A program made the position numbers and the translations under genes. Source: Porphyromonas sp. (GTDB taxonomy: Bacteria; Bacteroidota; Bacteroidia; Bacteroidales; Porphyromonadaceae). Taken from it: a DNA stretch of 52,341 nt. Under the pieces are notes generated by a model. The model searched no databases. It saw only the letters and a list, made by a program, of their open reading frames with translations, and was not told the DNA's origin. Within the stretch, counting starts at the first letter, position 1. The number at the start of each line of letters is the position of its first letter. The stretch spans positions 1 through 52,341 of the forward strand of contig NZ_JAUMXC010000001.1 of NCBI RefSeq assembly GCF_030529325.1, written 5' to 3'. Positions 9,545 through 17,753 of the stretch are shown piece after piece.

Positions 9545-10852
9545 ATGGCAATGTTTGTGATAGAAGGTGGAAGAAGACTCAAGGGAGATATCATTCCACA
9601 AGGAGCAAAAAATGAAGCTCTACAGATAATTTCAGCATGTCTCTTGACAGACCAAGAGGTCATAGTACACAATATTCCAGACATATTGGATGTAAACAAT
9701 CTCATTGCATTATTAGAGGAACTAGGCGTCAAAGTAAAAAAGTTTGACAAAAACTCTTATAGTTTCATAGCAGATGATTTAAACTTAGACTTTGCATACT
9801 CCAAGTCATTCCTTGAAAGGACCTCAAAATTAAGAGGCTCAGTACTCATCCTTGGCCCTCTTTTGGGACGTTTTGGAAGAGCCATCATAGCAAAGCCCGG
9901 AGGGGATAAAATCGGGAGAAGAAGATTAGACACTCACTTTGAGGGATTTATTAAACTTGGGGCTCACTTTGACTTCGATAGTAAACAGGAAATATACTCT
10001 ATTCAGGCAGACAAACTAAAAGGGACGTATATGCTCCTCGATGAAGCCTCTGTAACAGGAACTGCCAACATTATCATGGCTGCAGTTCTTGCCGAAGGAA
10101 CCACAACAATATACAACGCTGCTTGTGAGCCTTATATCCAACAGTTGTGTAAGATGCTGGTGCGCATGGGTGGAAACATCACAGGGATCGGAAGTAACCT
10201 CTTGACTATCATCGGGACTGAAAAGCTATCGGGGACTGTACATGAGATGCTTCCCGACATGATCGAGGTTGGCAGTTTTATCGGCATGGCAGCAATGACA
10301 GAGTCAGAGATAACCATCAAAAATGCTTGTATAAGGGAGTTGGGGATTATACCTGACGCTTTCAGAAAATTAGGTATACATATAGATCAAAAGGGCGATG
10401 ACCTCTTTATCCCGGCACAAGAGCACTATCAGATAGAAAGCTTTATTGATGGATCCATCATGACAATAGCCGATGCTCCTTGGCCAGGACTTACTCCAGA
10501 TTTACTAAGTGTGTTTCTTGTTGCAGCGACACAAGCTAAAGGCTCTGTACTGATACACCAAAAAATGTTTGAAAGTAGGCTTTTCTTTGTCGACAACCTC
10601 ATCAATATGGGAGCACAGATCATCTTATGTGATCCTCACCGAGCGACAGTTATTGGTCTTGACAAGATGAATAGACTACGAGCTGCAAATATGGTGTCTC
10701 CGGATATTCGTGCAGGTATAGCTATGCTTATAGCAGCAATGTCTGCTGAAGGGACCAGCAGAATTGCCAATATTGATCAGATAGATAGAGGATACCAGTA
10801 CATAGACACTCGCCTCAATGCCATAGGGGCCTCTATCACCCGAATTGAATAA
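9545..10852 (+). CDS. murA: UDP-N-acetylglucosamine 1-carboxyvinyltransferase
   Basis: First committed enzyme of peptidoglycan synthesis: transfers enolpyruvate from phosphoenolpyruvate to UDP-N-acetylglucosamine. The 435 residues match the family length and show the double inside-out barrel signatures, such as PQGAKNEALQI at the N-terminus (Lys and Asn of the active site) and ASVTGTANIIMAAVLAEG. The loop that carries the catalytic Cys in E. coli (Cys115) reads KPGGDKIGRRRLD here, with Asp at residue 121 (codon 9905-9907). That change is known in Mycobacterium and Chlamydia enzymes and blocks covalent inactivation by fosfomycin. The ATG at 9545 follows AAAGGGGAATAATT. Confidence 0.96.
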   Translation: MAMFVIEGGRRLKGDIIPQGAKNEALQIISACLLTDQEVIVHNIPDILDVNNLIALLEELGVKVKKFDKNSYSFIADDLNLDFAYSKSFLERTSKLRGSVLILGPLLGRFGRAIIAKPGGDKIGRRRLDTHFEGFIKLGAHFDFDSKQEIYSIQADKLKGTYMLLDEASVTGTANIIMAAVLAEGTTTIYNAACEPYIQQLCKMLVRMGGNITGIGSNLLTIIGTEKLSGTVHEMLPDMIEVGSFIGMAAMTESEITIKNACIRELGIIPDAFRKLGIHIDQKGDDLFIPAQEHYQIESFIDGSIMTIADAPWPGLTPDLLSVFLVAATQAKGSVLIHQKMFESRLFFVDNLINMGAQIILCDPHRATVIGLDKMNRLRAANMVSPDIRAGIAMLIAAMSAEGTSRIANIDQIDRGYQYIDTRLNAIGASITRIE

Positions 10853-10870
10853 AAAACTAAATGGCATCTT

Positions 10871-11416
10871 ATGGTTGATCACATCAATAAAGACCAGTTA
10901 ATACCCTACGGACATATCCGAAAGACTCACGGTCACAAAGGTGCGATGGTTCTCACTCTCGAAAGTGATGTGCTTTTGGATATTGACCCGGAGTTTATCT
11001 TTATTGAAATTGATGGTATACCTGTACCTTTCAGAATAGAAGAATTTTCCGGAACAAAAGACCATCTCATAACCAAAGTAGGGAGGATATCATCAAGCGA
11101 AGAAGCTGATAAATATAGGGATGCACAAGTGTATATATCCAAGTCCACATACGACGAGCAGATCAACATAGAAGATATGGAGCACTTGTCACTCTATCAT
11201 CTCGTAGGATATAAGATATATCACAGCTCCGGAAGTGAAATAGGCACGCTTTCTGCAATTGATGAAAATACAGCCAACATACTATTGATTGTGGAAAACT
11301 CAGACCGTGATATATATATACCGTTTGTTGAAGAATGGATAACAAGACTTGACCACAAAAATAGAGCTCTTGAGATCAATTGTCCGACAGAACTCCTTCA
11401 ACTGAACGAGAAATAA
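10871..11416 (+). CDS. rimM: Ribosome maturation factor RimM
   Basis: Binds the 30S subunit through protein uS19 and helps mature the 3' domain of 16S rRNA. The 181-residue protein has the two family parts: an N-terminal beta barrel starting YGHIRKTHGHKGAMVL, where the Gly-rich G-x-I-x-k-x-hG pattern is typical, and a C-terminal PRC-barrel with LVGYKIYHSSGSEIGTL and IYIPFVEEWI. It starts 18 bases after murA and is followed after 7 bases by aroQ, so it lies in the same transcription unit. Confidence 0.92.
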   Translation: MVDHINKDQLIPYGHIRKTHGHKGAMVLTLESDVLLDIDPEFIFIEIDGIPVPFRIEEFSGTKDHLITKVGRISSSEEADKYRDAQVYISKSTYDEQINIEDMEHLSLYHLVGYKIYHSSGSEIGTLSAIDENTANILLIVENSDRDIYIPFVEEWITRLDHKNRALEINCPTELLQLNEK

Positions 11417-11423
11417 TAAACAG

Positions 11424-11852
11424 ATGATGAAGACAATACACATCGTTAATGGTCCTAACCTGAACATGCTTGGTTCAAGAGAACCAGAGATATATGGTTC
11501 GACAACATTTGAAGATTATCTTGAAAAGCTGAGGATTATTTTTCCATCATGTAGTATCATATATTTTCAGTCCAATCATGAGGGAGAAATTATAGACTAC
11601 CTTCAGGATAATGCAAGAAACTCCGATGGCATAGTCCTCAACGCAGGAGCATTATCCCACTATTCATACGCAATAGCTGATACTATCAAAGCGATACCTT
11701 CACCTGTCATCGAAGTGCATATCTCTCAGATCGCAACTCGGGAGGCACACCGTCATATCACGGTACTTACTGATGTTTGTGCAGGGATGATTATGGGGTT
11801 GGGACTTGACGGATATAGGTTGGCTATAGCTCATCTAACATCAAGAAAATAA
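11424..11852 (+). CDS. aroQ: 3-dehydroquinate dehydratase, type II
   Basis: Third step of the shikimate pathway: dehydrates 3-dehydroquinate. The 142 residues fit the dodecameric type II enzyme. Signatures are IVNGPNLNMLGSREPEIYG near the start, with the catalytic Tyr in EIYG, FQSNHEGEIIDYLQ in the middle, ALSHYSYAIADTI with the active-site segment, and PVIEVHISQIATRE, which binds substrate. Two Met codons stand together at 11424 and 11427; either may start translation. Confidence 0.95.
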   Translation: MMKTIHIVNGPNLNMLGSREPEIYGSTTFEDYLEKLRIIFPSCSIIYFQSNHEGEIIDYLQDNARNSDGIVLNAGALSHYSYAIADTIKAIPSPVIEVHISQIATREAHRHITVLTDVCAGMIMGLGLDGYRLAIAHLTSRK

Positions 11853-11864
11853 AAGAGAAAGACT

Positions 11865-13304
11865 ATGAATAAGTTTACTAAAATAGTTGCCACCATATCA
11901 GACCTTAAATGTGATATTCCCTTCTTAAAAAGTTTGGTCGATGAGGGGGTAAATGTTGTCAGGCTCAACTCAGCCCACATGTCCAAAGAAGGATTTGACA
12001 AAGTTATCGGCAATATCCGTACGGTAAGCAGATCTGTTGCTGTTTTGATGGATACAAAAGGGCCTGAGATACGGACAACAACATGTGACGCACCCCTACA
12101 ACTGACCACAGGGATGCACATTGATCTTGTTGCAGAACCAAGCATCAAGACAACAGTAGAGCAAATATCGGTAAACTATACAGGTTTTGTCCAAGATGTT
12201 CCCGTCGGAGCAAGTATACTTTTTGATGACGGTGAGATCGAGTTAGTGGTTCTAGCTAACGAAGGAGACAGACTGAAATGTGGAGTGCTTAATGACGGTG
12301 TGCTTGGGGCTCGCAAAAGTGTCAATGTCCCCGGAGTTAAAATAAATCTCCCATCTCTTACAGAAAGGGACAAGGCTACTATACAGTATTGCATCGAAAA
12401 TGATGTTGAGTTTATAGCTCACTCTTTTGTCAGAAATAAGCAAGATGTATTAGACATACAAGCCATATTAGATGAGCATAAAAGCCCTATCAAGATAATT
12501 GCAAAGATTGAAAACCAAGAGGGAGTAAACAATATCGATGAGATTATTGACGTTGCCTATGGTATCATGGTCGCTCGTGGAGACCTGGGCATAGAGATTC
12601 CTCTCGAAAAAATACCGGCCATCCAGAGTATGATCATCGAGAAATGTGTTCTCAGGAAGACCCCCGTCATAGTGGCAACACAAATGTTACACACGATGAT
12701 CAGTTCACCTCGTCCCACACGAGCAGAGGTGTCAGATGTTGCCAATGCTATCGTACTACGTACCGATGCTGTTATGCTCAGTGGAGAGACAGCCTATGGT
12801 AAATATCCTGTTGAAGCCGTTCGAACAATGAAGCGCATCATCACTGAAGCGGAATCGCATAGGGTGTATAGAGCTCGTATCAAGCCCGATAACTCTACCA
12901 TAGACGTCACAGCATATCTTGCCAACCAAGCTGTCAAGAGTATAGAAAAGCTAGGGGTCAAAGCAATCATTACCGATAGTTACTCAGGACGAACAGCACG
13001 CAATCTCTCGGCATACAGAGGTGCGGCTCCGATATACGCAATATGCTATAACGAAAGAGTCATGAGAGAGTTGGCCCTTTCCTATGGTGTATGGACAGTA
13101 TATCAGGAAAAAGGGAAAAGTAAAAGAGACTACTACATACGGGCTCTCAAAACTCTTATGAAAAACGATCTGATCAGCAGAGATGATATGGTAGCATATA
13201 TAGGAGGTAGCCTACAAGACAGCCTGGGGACTAATATGCTCGAACTCAACAAGGTGAAAGAAGCTATAGACTTCTTTGACAGCAAAAATTCTCAAGATGA
13301 TTGA
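11865..13304 (+). CDS. pyk: Pyruvate kinase
   Basis: Makes pyruvate and ATP from phosphoenolpyruvate. The 479-residue protein has the TIM-barrel core with VRLNSAHM and DTKGPEIRTT, the inserted B domain between about 70 and 165, and the signature IIAKIENQEGVNNIDEII with the catalytic Lys. The metal and substrate segment ARGDLGIEIP and the helix VIVATQMLHTMI also match. In most enzymes the last motif is TQMLESMI, so the His-Thr pair is a small departure. A C-terminal allosteric domain (from about 345) is present. The final 8 bases overlap the next gene. Confidence 0.95.
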   Translation: MNKFTKIVATISDLKCDIPFLKSLVDEGVNVVRLNSAHMSKEGFDKVIGNIRTVSRSVAVLMDTKGPEIRTTTCDAPLQLTTGMHIDLVAEPSIKTTVEQISVNYTGFVQDVPVGASILFDDGEIELVVLANEGDRLKCGVLNDGVLGARKSVNVPGVKINLPSLTERDKATIQYCIENDVEFIAHSFVRNKQDVLDIQAILDEHKSPIKIIAKIENQEGVNNIDEIIDVAYGIMVARGDLGIEIPLEKIPAIQSMIIEKCVLRKTPVIVATQMLHTMISSPRPTRAEVSDVANAIVLRTDAVMLSGETAYGKYPVEAVRTMKRIITEAESHRVYRARIKPDNSTIDVTAYLANQAVKSIEKLGVKAIITDSYSGRTARNLSAYRGAAPIYAICYNERVMRELALSYGVWTVYQEKGKSKRDYYIRALKTLMKNDLISRDDMVAYIGGSLQDSLGTNMLELNKVKEAIDFFDSKNSQDD

Positions 13305-13950
13305 AGATCACCGCCGACGATTACTTTTGGAAAAGTATGTCAAAACGCACTCTGATCCAGAGCCGGAGACATTGGCAAAATTAGCAAGAAAAGCTAACCT
13401 TAGACTAGTGAGTCCAAGGATGATGTCCGGACATATACAAGGAAGACTGCTGAAAATGTTTGTGAGGATGCAGAGACCTCACAAAGTTTTAGAGTTGGGG
13501 ACCTATTCGGCTTATGCCACAGCATGTATAGCAGAAGCCCTTCCTCAAGATGCATCCATCACCACAATAGAGATTTTTGATGAGTTGAAACCATTTATAT
13601 CGGAAGCAATAAAAACATTAGAAATCTCAAAAAAAGTACACTCCCTCATAGGCAATGCCCTTGAAATCATACCAAAGCTTCCGATTGAAGAGTATGACAT
13701 GATCTATATTGATGCCAATAAGCGTCACTATGTTGAATATATTGAGCTTTTGGAAGAACGATTACCTGTTGGGGCAGTGGTGATTGCAGACAATACACTT
13801 TGGGATGGCAAGGTCGTGGATCCCAACGAACAGGATGAACAAACCGTAGCTATCCGAAAATTTAATGACAGAATGGCCAAATCTTCAAGGTTTGAAAAAG
13901 TCATCTTACCCATCAGAGATGGACTCACAATCATGTATAAAATAGAATAA
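13297..13950 (+). CDS. SAM-dependent O-methyltransferase
   Basis: Predicted catechol-O-methyltransferase-type enzyme of about 217 residues. The SAM motif is VLELGTYSAYATACIAEALP, with an acidic residue at the end of the next strand (TIEIFDEL). The metal-binding and substrate region reads DMIYIDANKRHYVEYIE, then VIADNTLWDGKVVDP, the conserved D-N-W pattern of the family. Substrate unknown; related bacterial proteins include TrmR, which modifies tRNA, so an RNA target is possible. ATG 13297 overlaps the pyk stop by 8 bases and is preferred to a TTG at 13276. rbfA starts 12 bases after the stop. Confidence 0.9.
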   Translation: MIEDHRRRLLLEKYVKTHSDPEPETLAKLARKANLRLVSPRMMSGHIQGRLLKMFVRMQRPHKVLELGTYSAYATACIAEALPQDASITTIEIFDELKPFISEAIKTLEISKKVHSLIGNALEIIPKLPIEEYDMIYIDANKRHYVEYIELLEERLPVGAVVIADNTLWDGKVVDPNEQDEQTVAIRKFNDRMAKSSRFEKVILPIRDGLTIMYKIE

Positions 13951-13962
13951 CTTATTTTTCAT

Positions 13963-14334
13963 ATGGATTCACTAAGAACAACAAAAATATCACGTCTTCT
14001 TCAGAAAGAACTCGGAGAATTATTCCGTTTGGAAACCCAAAAGATGAGAGGTCTTATGATCTCTGTCACTGAGGTGAGAGTATCTCCTGACCTCAGCATT
14101 GCAAGGGTTTACCTAAGTATCTTTCCTGAAGACAATGCTAAAAACGTCATCAAGGCAATTCAAGAACGATCGGCAACAGTTAGATTTGATCTTGGTAAGC
14201 AAGTTGGTTCTCAACTCAGGAAGATACCCGAGCTGATCTTTCATCTCGACACCTCAATATCATACGCCGAGCGCATCGATGAACTCCTTCGTCAGAACCC
14301 AACCTCACCGGTGACCGACAACGAGAAGGAATAA
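13963..14334 (+). CDS. rbfA: 30S ribosome-binding factor RbfA
   Basis: Small KH-fold protein that binds immature 30S subunits and helps 16S rRNA 5'-end maturation, especially in the cold. The 123 residues carry the family signatures: an N-terminal helix with QKELGELFRLE, the central VTEVRVSPDLSIARVYLS, and the C-terminal LRKIPELIFHLDTSISYAERIDELL. A short acidic tail follows. It begins 12 bases after the methyltransferase and ends 24 bases before the permease gene, a Bacteroidales gene order I have seen before. Confidence 0.95.
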   Translation: MDSLRTTKISRLLQKELGELFRLETQKMRGLMISVTEVRVSPDLSIARVYLSIFPEDNAKNVIKAIQERSATVRFDLGKQVGSQLRKIPELIFHLDTSISYAERIDELLRQNPTSPVTDNEKE

Positions 14335-14358
14335 TAGACTCTCCGGCCCCTTATCCTG

Positions 14359-15594
14359 ATGAAGAATGATCTGAAGATTGCAGGACTCATCGCCAGCAGG
14401 TATTTTTTCTCACGAAAAAGTACTCATGCTGTCAATATCATTGCGGCCGTTGCCGTGATGGGCATTGCCGTAGTCACAGCTGCCATGGTATGCATTCTAT
14501 CAATCTTCAATGGATTTGAAAGCTTCATCACCTCACAATTTTCCACAATCTCTCCGGAGTACCGTATCATCCACCGAGACGGCAAGGCCTTCAAAAGAGA
14601 AGATTGTACAAGCCTATCATCTTTCCAAGAAACGACAAAAGGCAAGTTTGCGTGTGTTTTTGAAGCTCCTGCAATAGCCAACTATGGGACAAATCATACT
14701 ATTGCCAATCTATTGGGAGTTGACTCGATCTATTTTGAGATGCATCCCGTATCATCCCTTCTGGTGGATGGAGAAGTTGGTGTGGGTACAGCAGAACTAC
14801 CTCTGGCAATGGTAGAATTAGGCATTGCAGCCCGATTAGGAGCCGGAGTGGGATTTATGGAGCCTCTTGAGGTTGTTGTTTCCAAAAGGGAAGGACGCAT
14901 ATCCCTGACTATGCCCCATCGGAGTTTTAACAGACAGAAGATGGCTGTAACCGGAGTCTTTCAGACAGACCAACCAGAGTACGAAAACTTAGTAATCCTT
15001 CCTTTATCTATTACCCAAGAATTATTGGAGTACTCTCCTGAAATGATCACAAGTATATTTATGGGTAATATTCAGGATAAGGCTCTGCTAAAACAACTTG
15101 AAACCGAAATACCGGACTATCTCCTACTCCAAAACAAAGTACAACAGCACCCTGATATCTATAAAGTGCTCAAAGTAGAAAAATGGATATCCTTTGCCTT
15201 GCTCGTATTTGTGCTTATCCTCTCACTATTTAGTGTGATAAGTACACTCGGTATGCTTATAATTGAGAAAAAAGAAGATAGTAAAACCCTTAGTATCTTA
15301 GGTGCTAGAGCTTCGACCTTGGACAAAATCATAGTTATCAAAGGCTGGTTACTATCTATCACAGGGCTTACTATTGGGTTATCAGTCGGCTTGCTATTGA
15401 GCTATTTACAAGAGACTTTGGGGTTCATCAAATTGGAACAAACCTCAAGTGGAGTGTTTGTTTTGGAGGCTTATCCGGTCTCTGTAGTTTGGACAGACAT
15501 CCTCTATATCATTATTGTCATACTGTTTATCGGTTGGATAAGTAGTACCATAGCTCATAAAATATTCAATAAAAAGGTGTCTTTCAACCAATAG
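14359..15594 (+). CDS. ABC transporter permease, LolC/LolE-like
   Basis: Inner-membrane permease of the FtsX/MacB superfamily. The 411-residue protein has one N-terminal membrane segment around 25-50 (AVMGIAVVTAAMVCILSIF), a large extracytoplasmic domain of about 200 residues, then three segments near 277-300, 325-345 and 375-400 in an FtsX-type C-terminal domain. N-terminal SRYFFSRKSTHAVNIIA resembles LolC/LolE, which extract lipoproteins from the inner membrane. No ATPase partner is next to it. The lolA-like gene 11.5 kb upstream could work in the same pathway, an inference from family alone. Confidence 0.85.
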   Translation: MKNDLKIAGLIASRYFFSRKSTHAVNIIAAVAVMGIAVVTAAMVCILSIFNGFESFITSQFSTISPEYRIIHRDGKAFKREDCTSLSSFQETTKGKFACVFEAPAIANYGTNHTIANLLGVDSIYFEMHPVSSLLVDGEVGVGTAELPLAMVELGIAARLGAGVGFMEPLEVVVSKREGRISLTMPHRSFNRQKMAVTGVFQTDQPEYENLVILPLSITQELLEYSPEMITSIFMGNIQDKALLKQLETEIPDYLLLQNKVQQHPDIYKVLKVEKWISFALLVFVLILSLFSVISTLGMLIIEKKEDSKTLSILGARASTLDKIIVIKGWLLSITGLTIGLSVGLLLSYLQETLGFIKLEQTSSGVFVLEAYPVSVVWTDILYIIIVILFIGWISSTIAHKIFNKKVSFNQ

Positions 15595-15672
15595 TGAAGT
15601 ATAAACTCACTTTGAAAATATAAGAATCACTACACTTTGAGACAAGTAAACGTAGGATTACAAGTAAATCAG

Positions 15673-15680
15673 TACCTTTG
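15673..15680 (+). promoter_or_regulatory. Putative -7 box of the psd-pssA promoter
   Basis: TACCTTTG matches TAnnTTTG and lies 44 bases before the psd ATG. A TTTG at 15636-15639 is too far upstream to be a normal -33 element, so only the -7 box is supported. Confidence 0.5.
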
Positions 15681-15724
15681 TGAATCAGAATAAAATATTG
15701 CAACTATAAATCAAGAACTCATAA

Positions 15725-16414
15725 ATGAAACTATACAGGAAACGTAAGGTCAAGTTACATAGCGAAGGCACAGGATTTCTTATTGGAGTGCTTGTGCTCT
15801 TCTTTTTCACAGATGTATACCTGTACTATGCCTTAGACTCGAAACTCGCCTTCTATATAGTACTTCCTATCACTTTGATACTATTTGGCTTAGTGGTCAA
15901 CTTCTTCCGTTCTCCACTACGACGCTTTCCATTTGATCCCAAAGGCAAAGTCATCGCCTCTGCGGACGGTACGATAGTCGCCATAGAAGAAGTCTATGAG
16001 CCTGAGATCCTCCAAAAGGATTGTATCATGATATCAATATTCATGAGTGTTTTCAACGTTCATGCCAATTGGTTTCCTGTAGATGGAATAGTTAAATATG
16101 TGAGGCATCACGAAGGGCGCTTTATGGCCGCTTATCTACCCAAAAGCAGCGTGGAGAATGAACGTTCGACAGTGGTGATTCGAACTATGGACAAGCATGA
16201 CATCCTCGTGCGCCAAGTTGCCGGTGCTGTCGCAAAACGCATTGTGACATACCCTAAAGAGGGAGAGGAGTGCTTTATAGACGATCATATGGGCTTCATT
16301 AAGTTTGGTTCAAGAGTGGATATATACATACCTCTTGACAGCGAGATCCTCGTACAGTTGGATGACAAAGTTGTGGGAAATCAAACGGTTCTCGCACGCC
16401 TCTCGGATGCCTAA
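15725..16414 (+). CDS. psd: Phosphatidylserine decarboxylase, short type
   Basis: Decarboxylates phosphatidylserine to phosphatidylethanolamine in the inner membrane. The 229-residue protein belongs to the short class shared with archaetidylserine decarboxylases. Two membrane segments lie at about 15-60 and are followed by RSPLRRFP. Catalytic features are the segment MSVFNVHANWFPVDG and the self-cleavage site FGSRVD, where Ser196 should become the pyruvoyl group after cleavage between Gly195 and Ser196, giving a small C-terminal alpha chain. pssA, which makes the substrate, starts 13 bases after the stop. Confidence 0.93.
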   Translation: MKLYRKRKVKLHSEGTGFLIGVLVLFFFTDVYLYYALDSKLAFYIVLPITLILFGLVVNFFRSPLRRFPFDPKGKVIASADGTIVAIEEVYEPEILQKDCIMISIFMSVFNVHANWFPVDGIVKYVRHHEGRFMAAYLPKSSVENERSTVVIRTMDKHDILVRQVAGAVAKRIVTYPKEGEECFIDDHMGFIKFGSRVDIYIPLDSEILVQLDDKVVGNQTVLARLSDA

Positions 16415-16427
16415 GGGATTCTAAATA

Positions 16428-17141
16428 ATGAAAATAAGACAGCACATCCCCAATCTACTCAGCCTCTCAAACGCAACAAGTGGTACCATAGCTACTTACT
16501 TTGCGGCTAATGGTTTTTTAGTCTATGCCATGATTTGTATGGCGGTAGGCCTCGTAGCAGACTTTCTTGACGGCTTCATGGCTCGTAAGCTCAATGCGTT
16601 TTCTCCTCTTGGAAAAGATCTTGACTCCCTTGCTGATGCTATATCATTCGGGGTTGCTCCGGCTACTATGATGACAATAGCCTTACAGAGAATTGGGTTT
16701 ATTTTCCCTTGGCTTGCTTTCTTGATAGTCCCTGCATCAGTTTATAGATTAGCAAAGTTCAACCATGATGAGAGACAGTCTACCTCATTCATAGGCCTAC
16801 CTACACCCGCTAACGCCTTATTTTGGGCAAGTTTGGCATATTGGATATCAGGTCATATAGAATTGATAGAAGGACTGCCAAGGATGATAGCATACAAAGT
16901 TTATGCCCTATGGCCCCTACTTATCATACTCATGTCTTGGCTATTGATCAGCGAAGTCTCTATGTTTTCTCTTAAAGGAGGACGCCCTACCTGGAAAAAA
17001 GACAAAGGACTTTTTATAGTTCTCGGGATTGCAGTTGTCAGTCTACTCCTAATGGGACTATCTGCATTTGTACCGACCATTGGAGCTTACGTCCTTATCA
17101 ATGTGATAGCACACTTACGCTCAAAAGCTCCTAAAGGATAA
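16428..17141 (+). CDS. pssA: CDP-diacylglycerol-serine O-phosphatidyltransferase
   Basis: Makes phosphatidylserine from CDP-diacylglycerol and serine, the substrate for the preceding psd product. The 237-residue membrane protein has about seven hydrophobic segments. The CDP-alcohol phosphatidyltransferase motif D-x2-D-G-x2-A-R-x8-G-x3-D-x3-D is complete and begins at DFLDGFMARKLN near residue 45, with metal-binding Asp residues and SLADAISFG. The stop codon abuts the stop of the convergent gene: the last base of TAA is 17141 and the opposite stop occupies 17142-17144, with no terminator between. Confidence 0.95.
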   Translation: MKIRQHIPNLLSLSNATSGTIATYFAANGFLVYAMICMAVGLVADFLDGFMARKLNAFSPLGKDLDSLADAISFGVAPATMMTIALQRIGFIFPWLAFLIVPASVYRLAKFNHDERQSTSFIGLPTPANALFWASLAYWISGHIELIEGLPRMIAYKVYALWPLLIILMSWLLISEVSMFSLKGGRPTWKKDKGLFIVLGIAVVSLLLMGLSAFVPTIGAYVLINVIAHLRSKAPKG

Positions 17142-17726
17142 TCACACCATAACGTGGGATGCGTCATTGAACAAGCGTTCATGCCATCTCTCTTCCTCCG
17201 TTGAATACTCAAAAACTGATACGGAAGTATTGAGTATATCAGGGACGTCCCAGACCTGAGAAAGCGGCCAACCACGCAAGATTGCAACAAGTACACGTAT
17301 GGTAAAGCCGTGGCTGATGAGTAATACTCGTTCCTCTGTACATCCATATTTCAAGATCAACTCATCAAGGATCGATCGCAGCCTGCCGGCCATGGCTTCG
17401 ACACTCTCTGTCTCGGGAGGGAATTGAGCTTCATCATAGGTAGGAGGAAATGGCTTGCCTTGCATCGATCCAAAGAAACGCTCCCTCAAACGAGTATCAA
17501 AAACAGGTTCAAAGCGACCGTTAAGTTCCGATATTCGTGCACAAGTATCCGCCGCCCTCTTGAGGTCGCTTGTGTAACAGAGGTCAATCTGCTCATCCTT
17601 CAGTCTCAAAGCCACCTGAGAAGCCTCCCAAAGCCCCCTTTCAGATAGTTGCCCTTGCCTCTGTCCCTGACAGATACGAAACGTGTTCTCGATCGTCTCG
17701 GCATGGCGCACTATAATTATCTGCAT
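17142..17726 (-). CDS. Histidine phosphatase, CobC/PhoE-like
   Basis: Cytoplasmic phosphatase of the phosphoglycerate mutase superfamily. The 194-residue protein has the phosphohistidine motif VRHAET near residue 6, the following GQRQGQLSERG and CYTSDLKRAADT segments, an acid region RERFFGSMQGKPF, and the second catalytic His in LLISHGFTIRVLV. Context suggests CobC, alpha-ribazole-5'-phosphate phosphatase, because it follows a corrinoid adenosyltransferase gene by 27 bases on the same strand. Sequence alone cannot separate CobC from other small phosphatases of this family. Confidence 0.85.
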   Translation of the reverse strand: MQIIIVRHAETIENTFRICQGQRQGQLSERGLWEASQVALRLKDEQIDLCYTSDLKRAADTCARISELNGRFEPVFDTRLRERFFGSMQGKPFPPTYDEAQFPPETESVEAMAGRLRSILDELILKYGCTEERVLLISHGFTIRVLVAILRGWPLSQVWDVPDILNTSVSVFEYSTEEERWHERLFNDASHVMV

Positions 17727-17753
17727 ATATCCCGACTATATACTGAAAAACAC

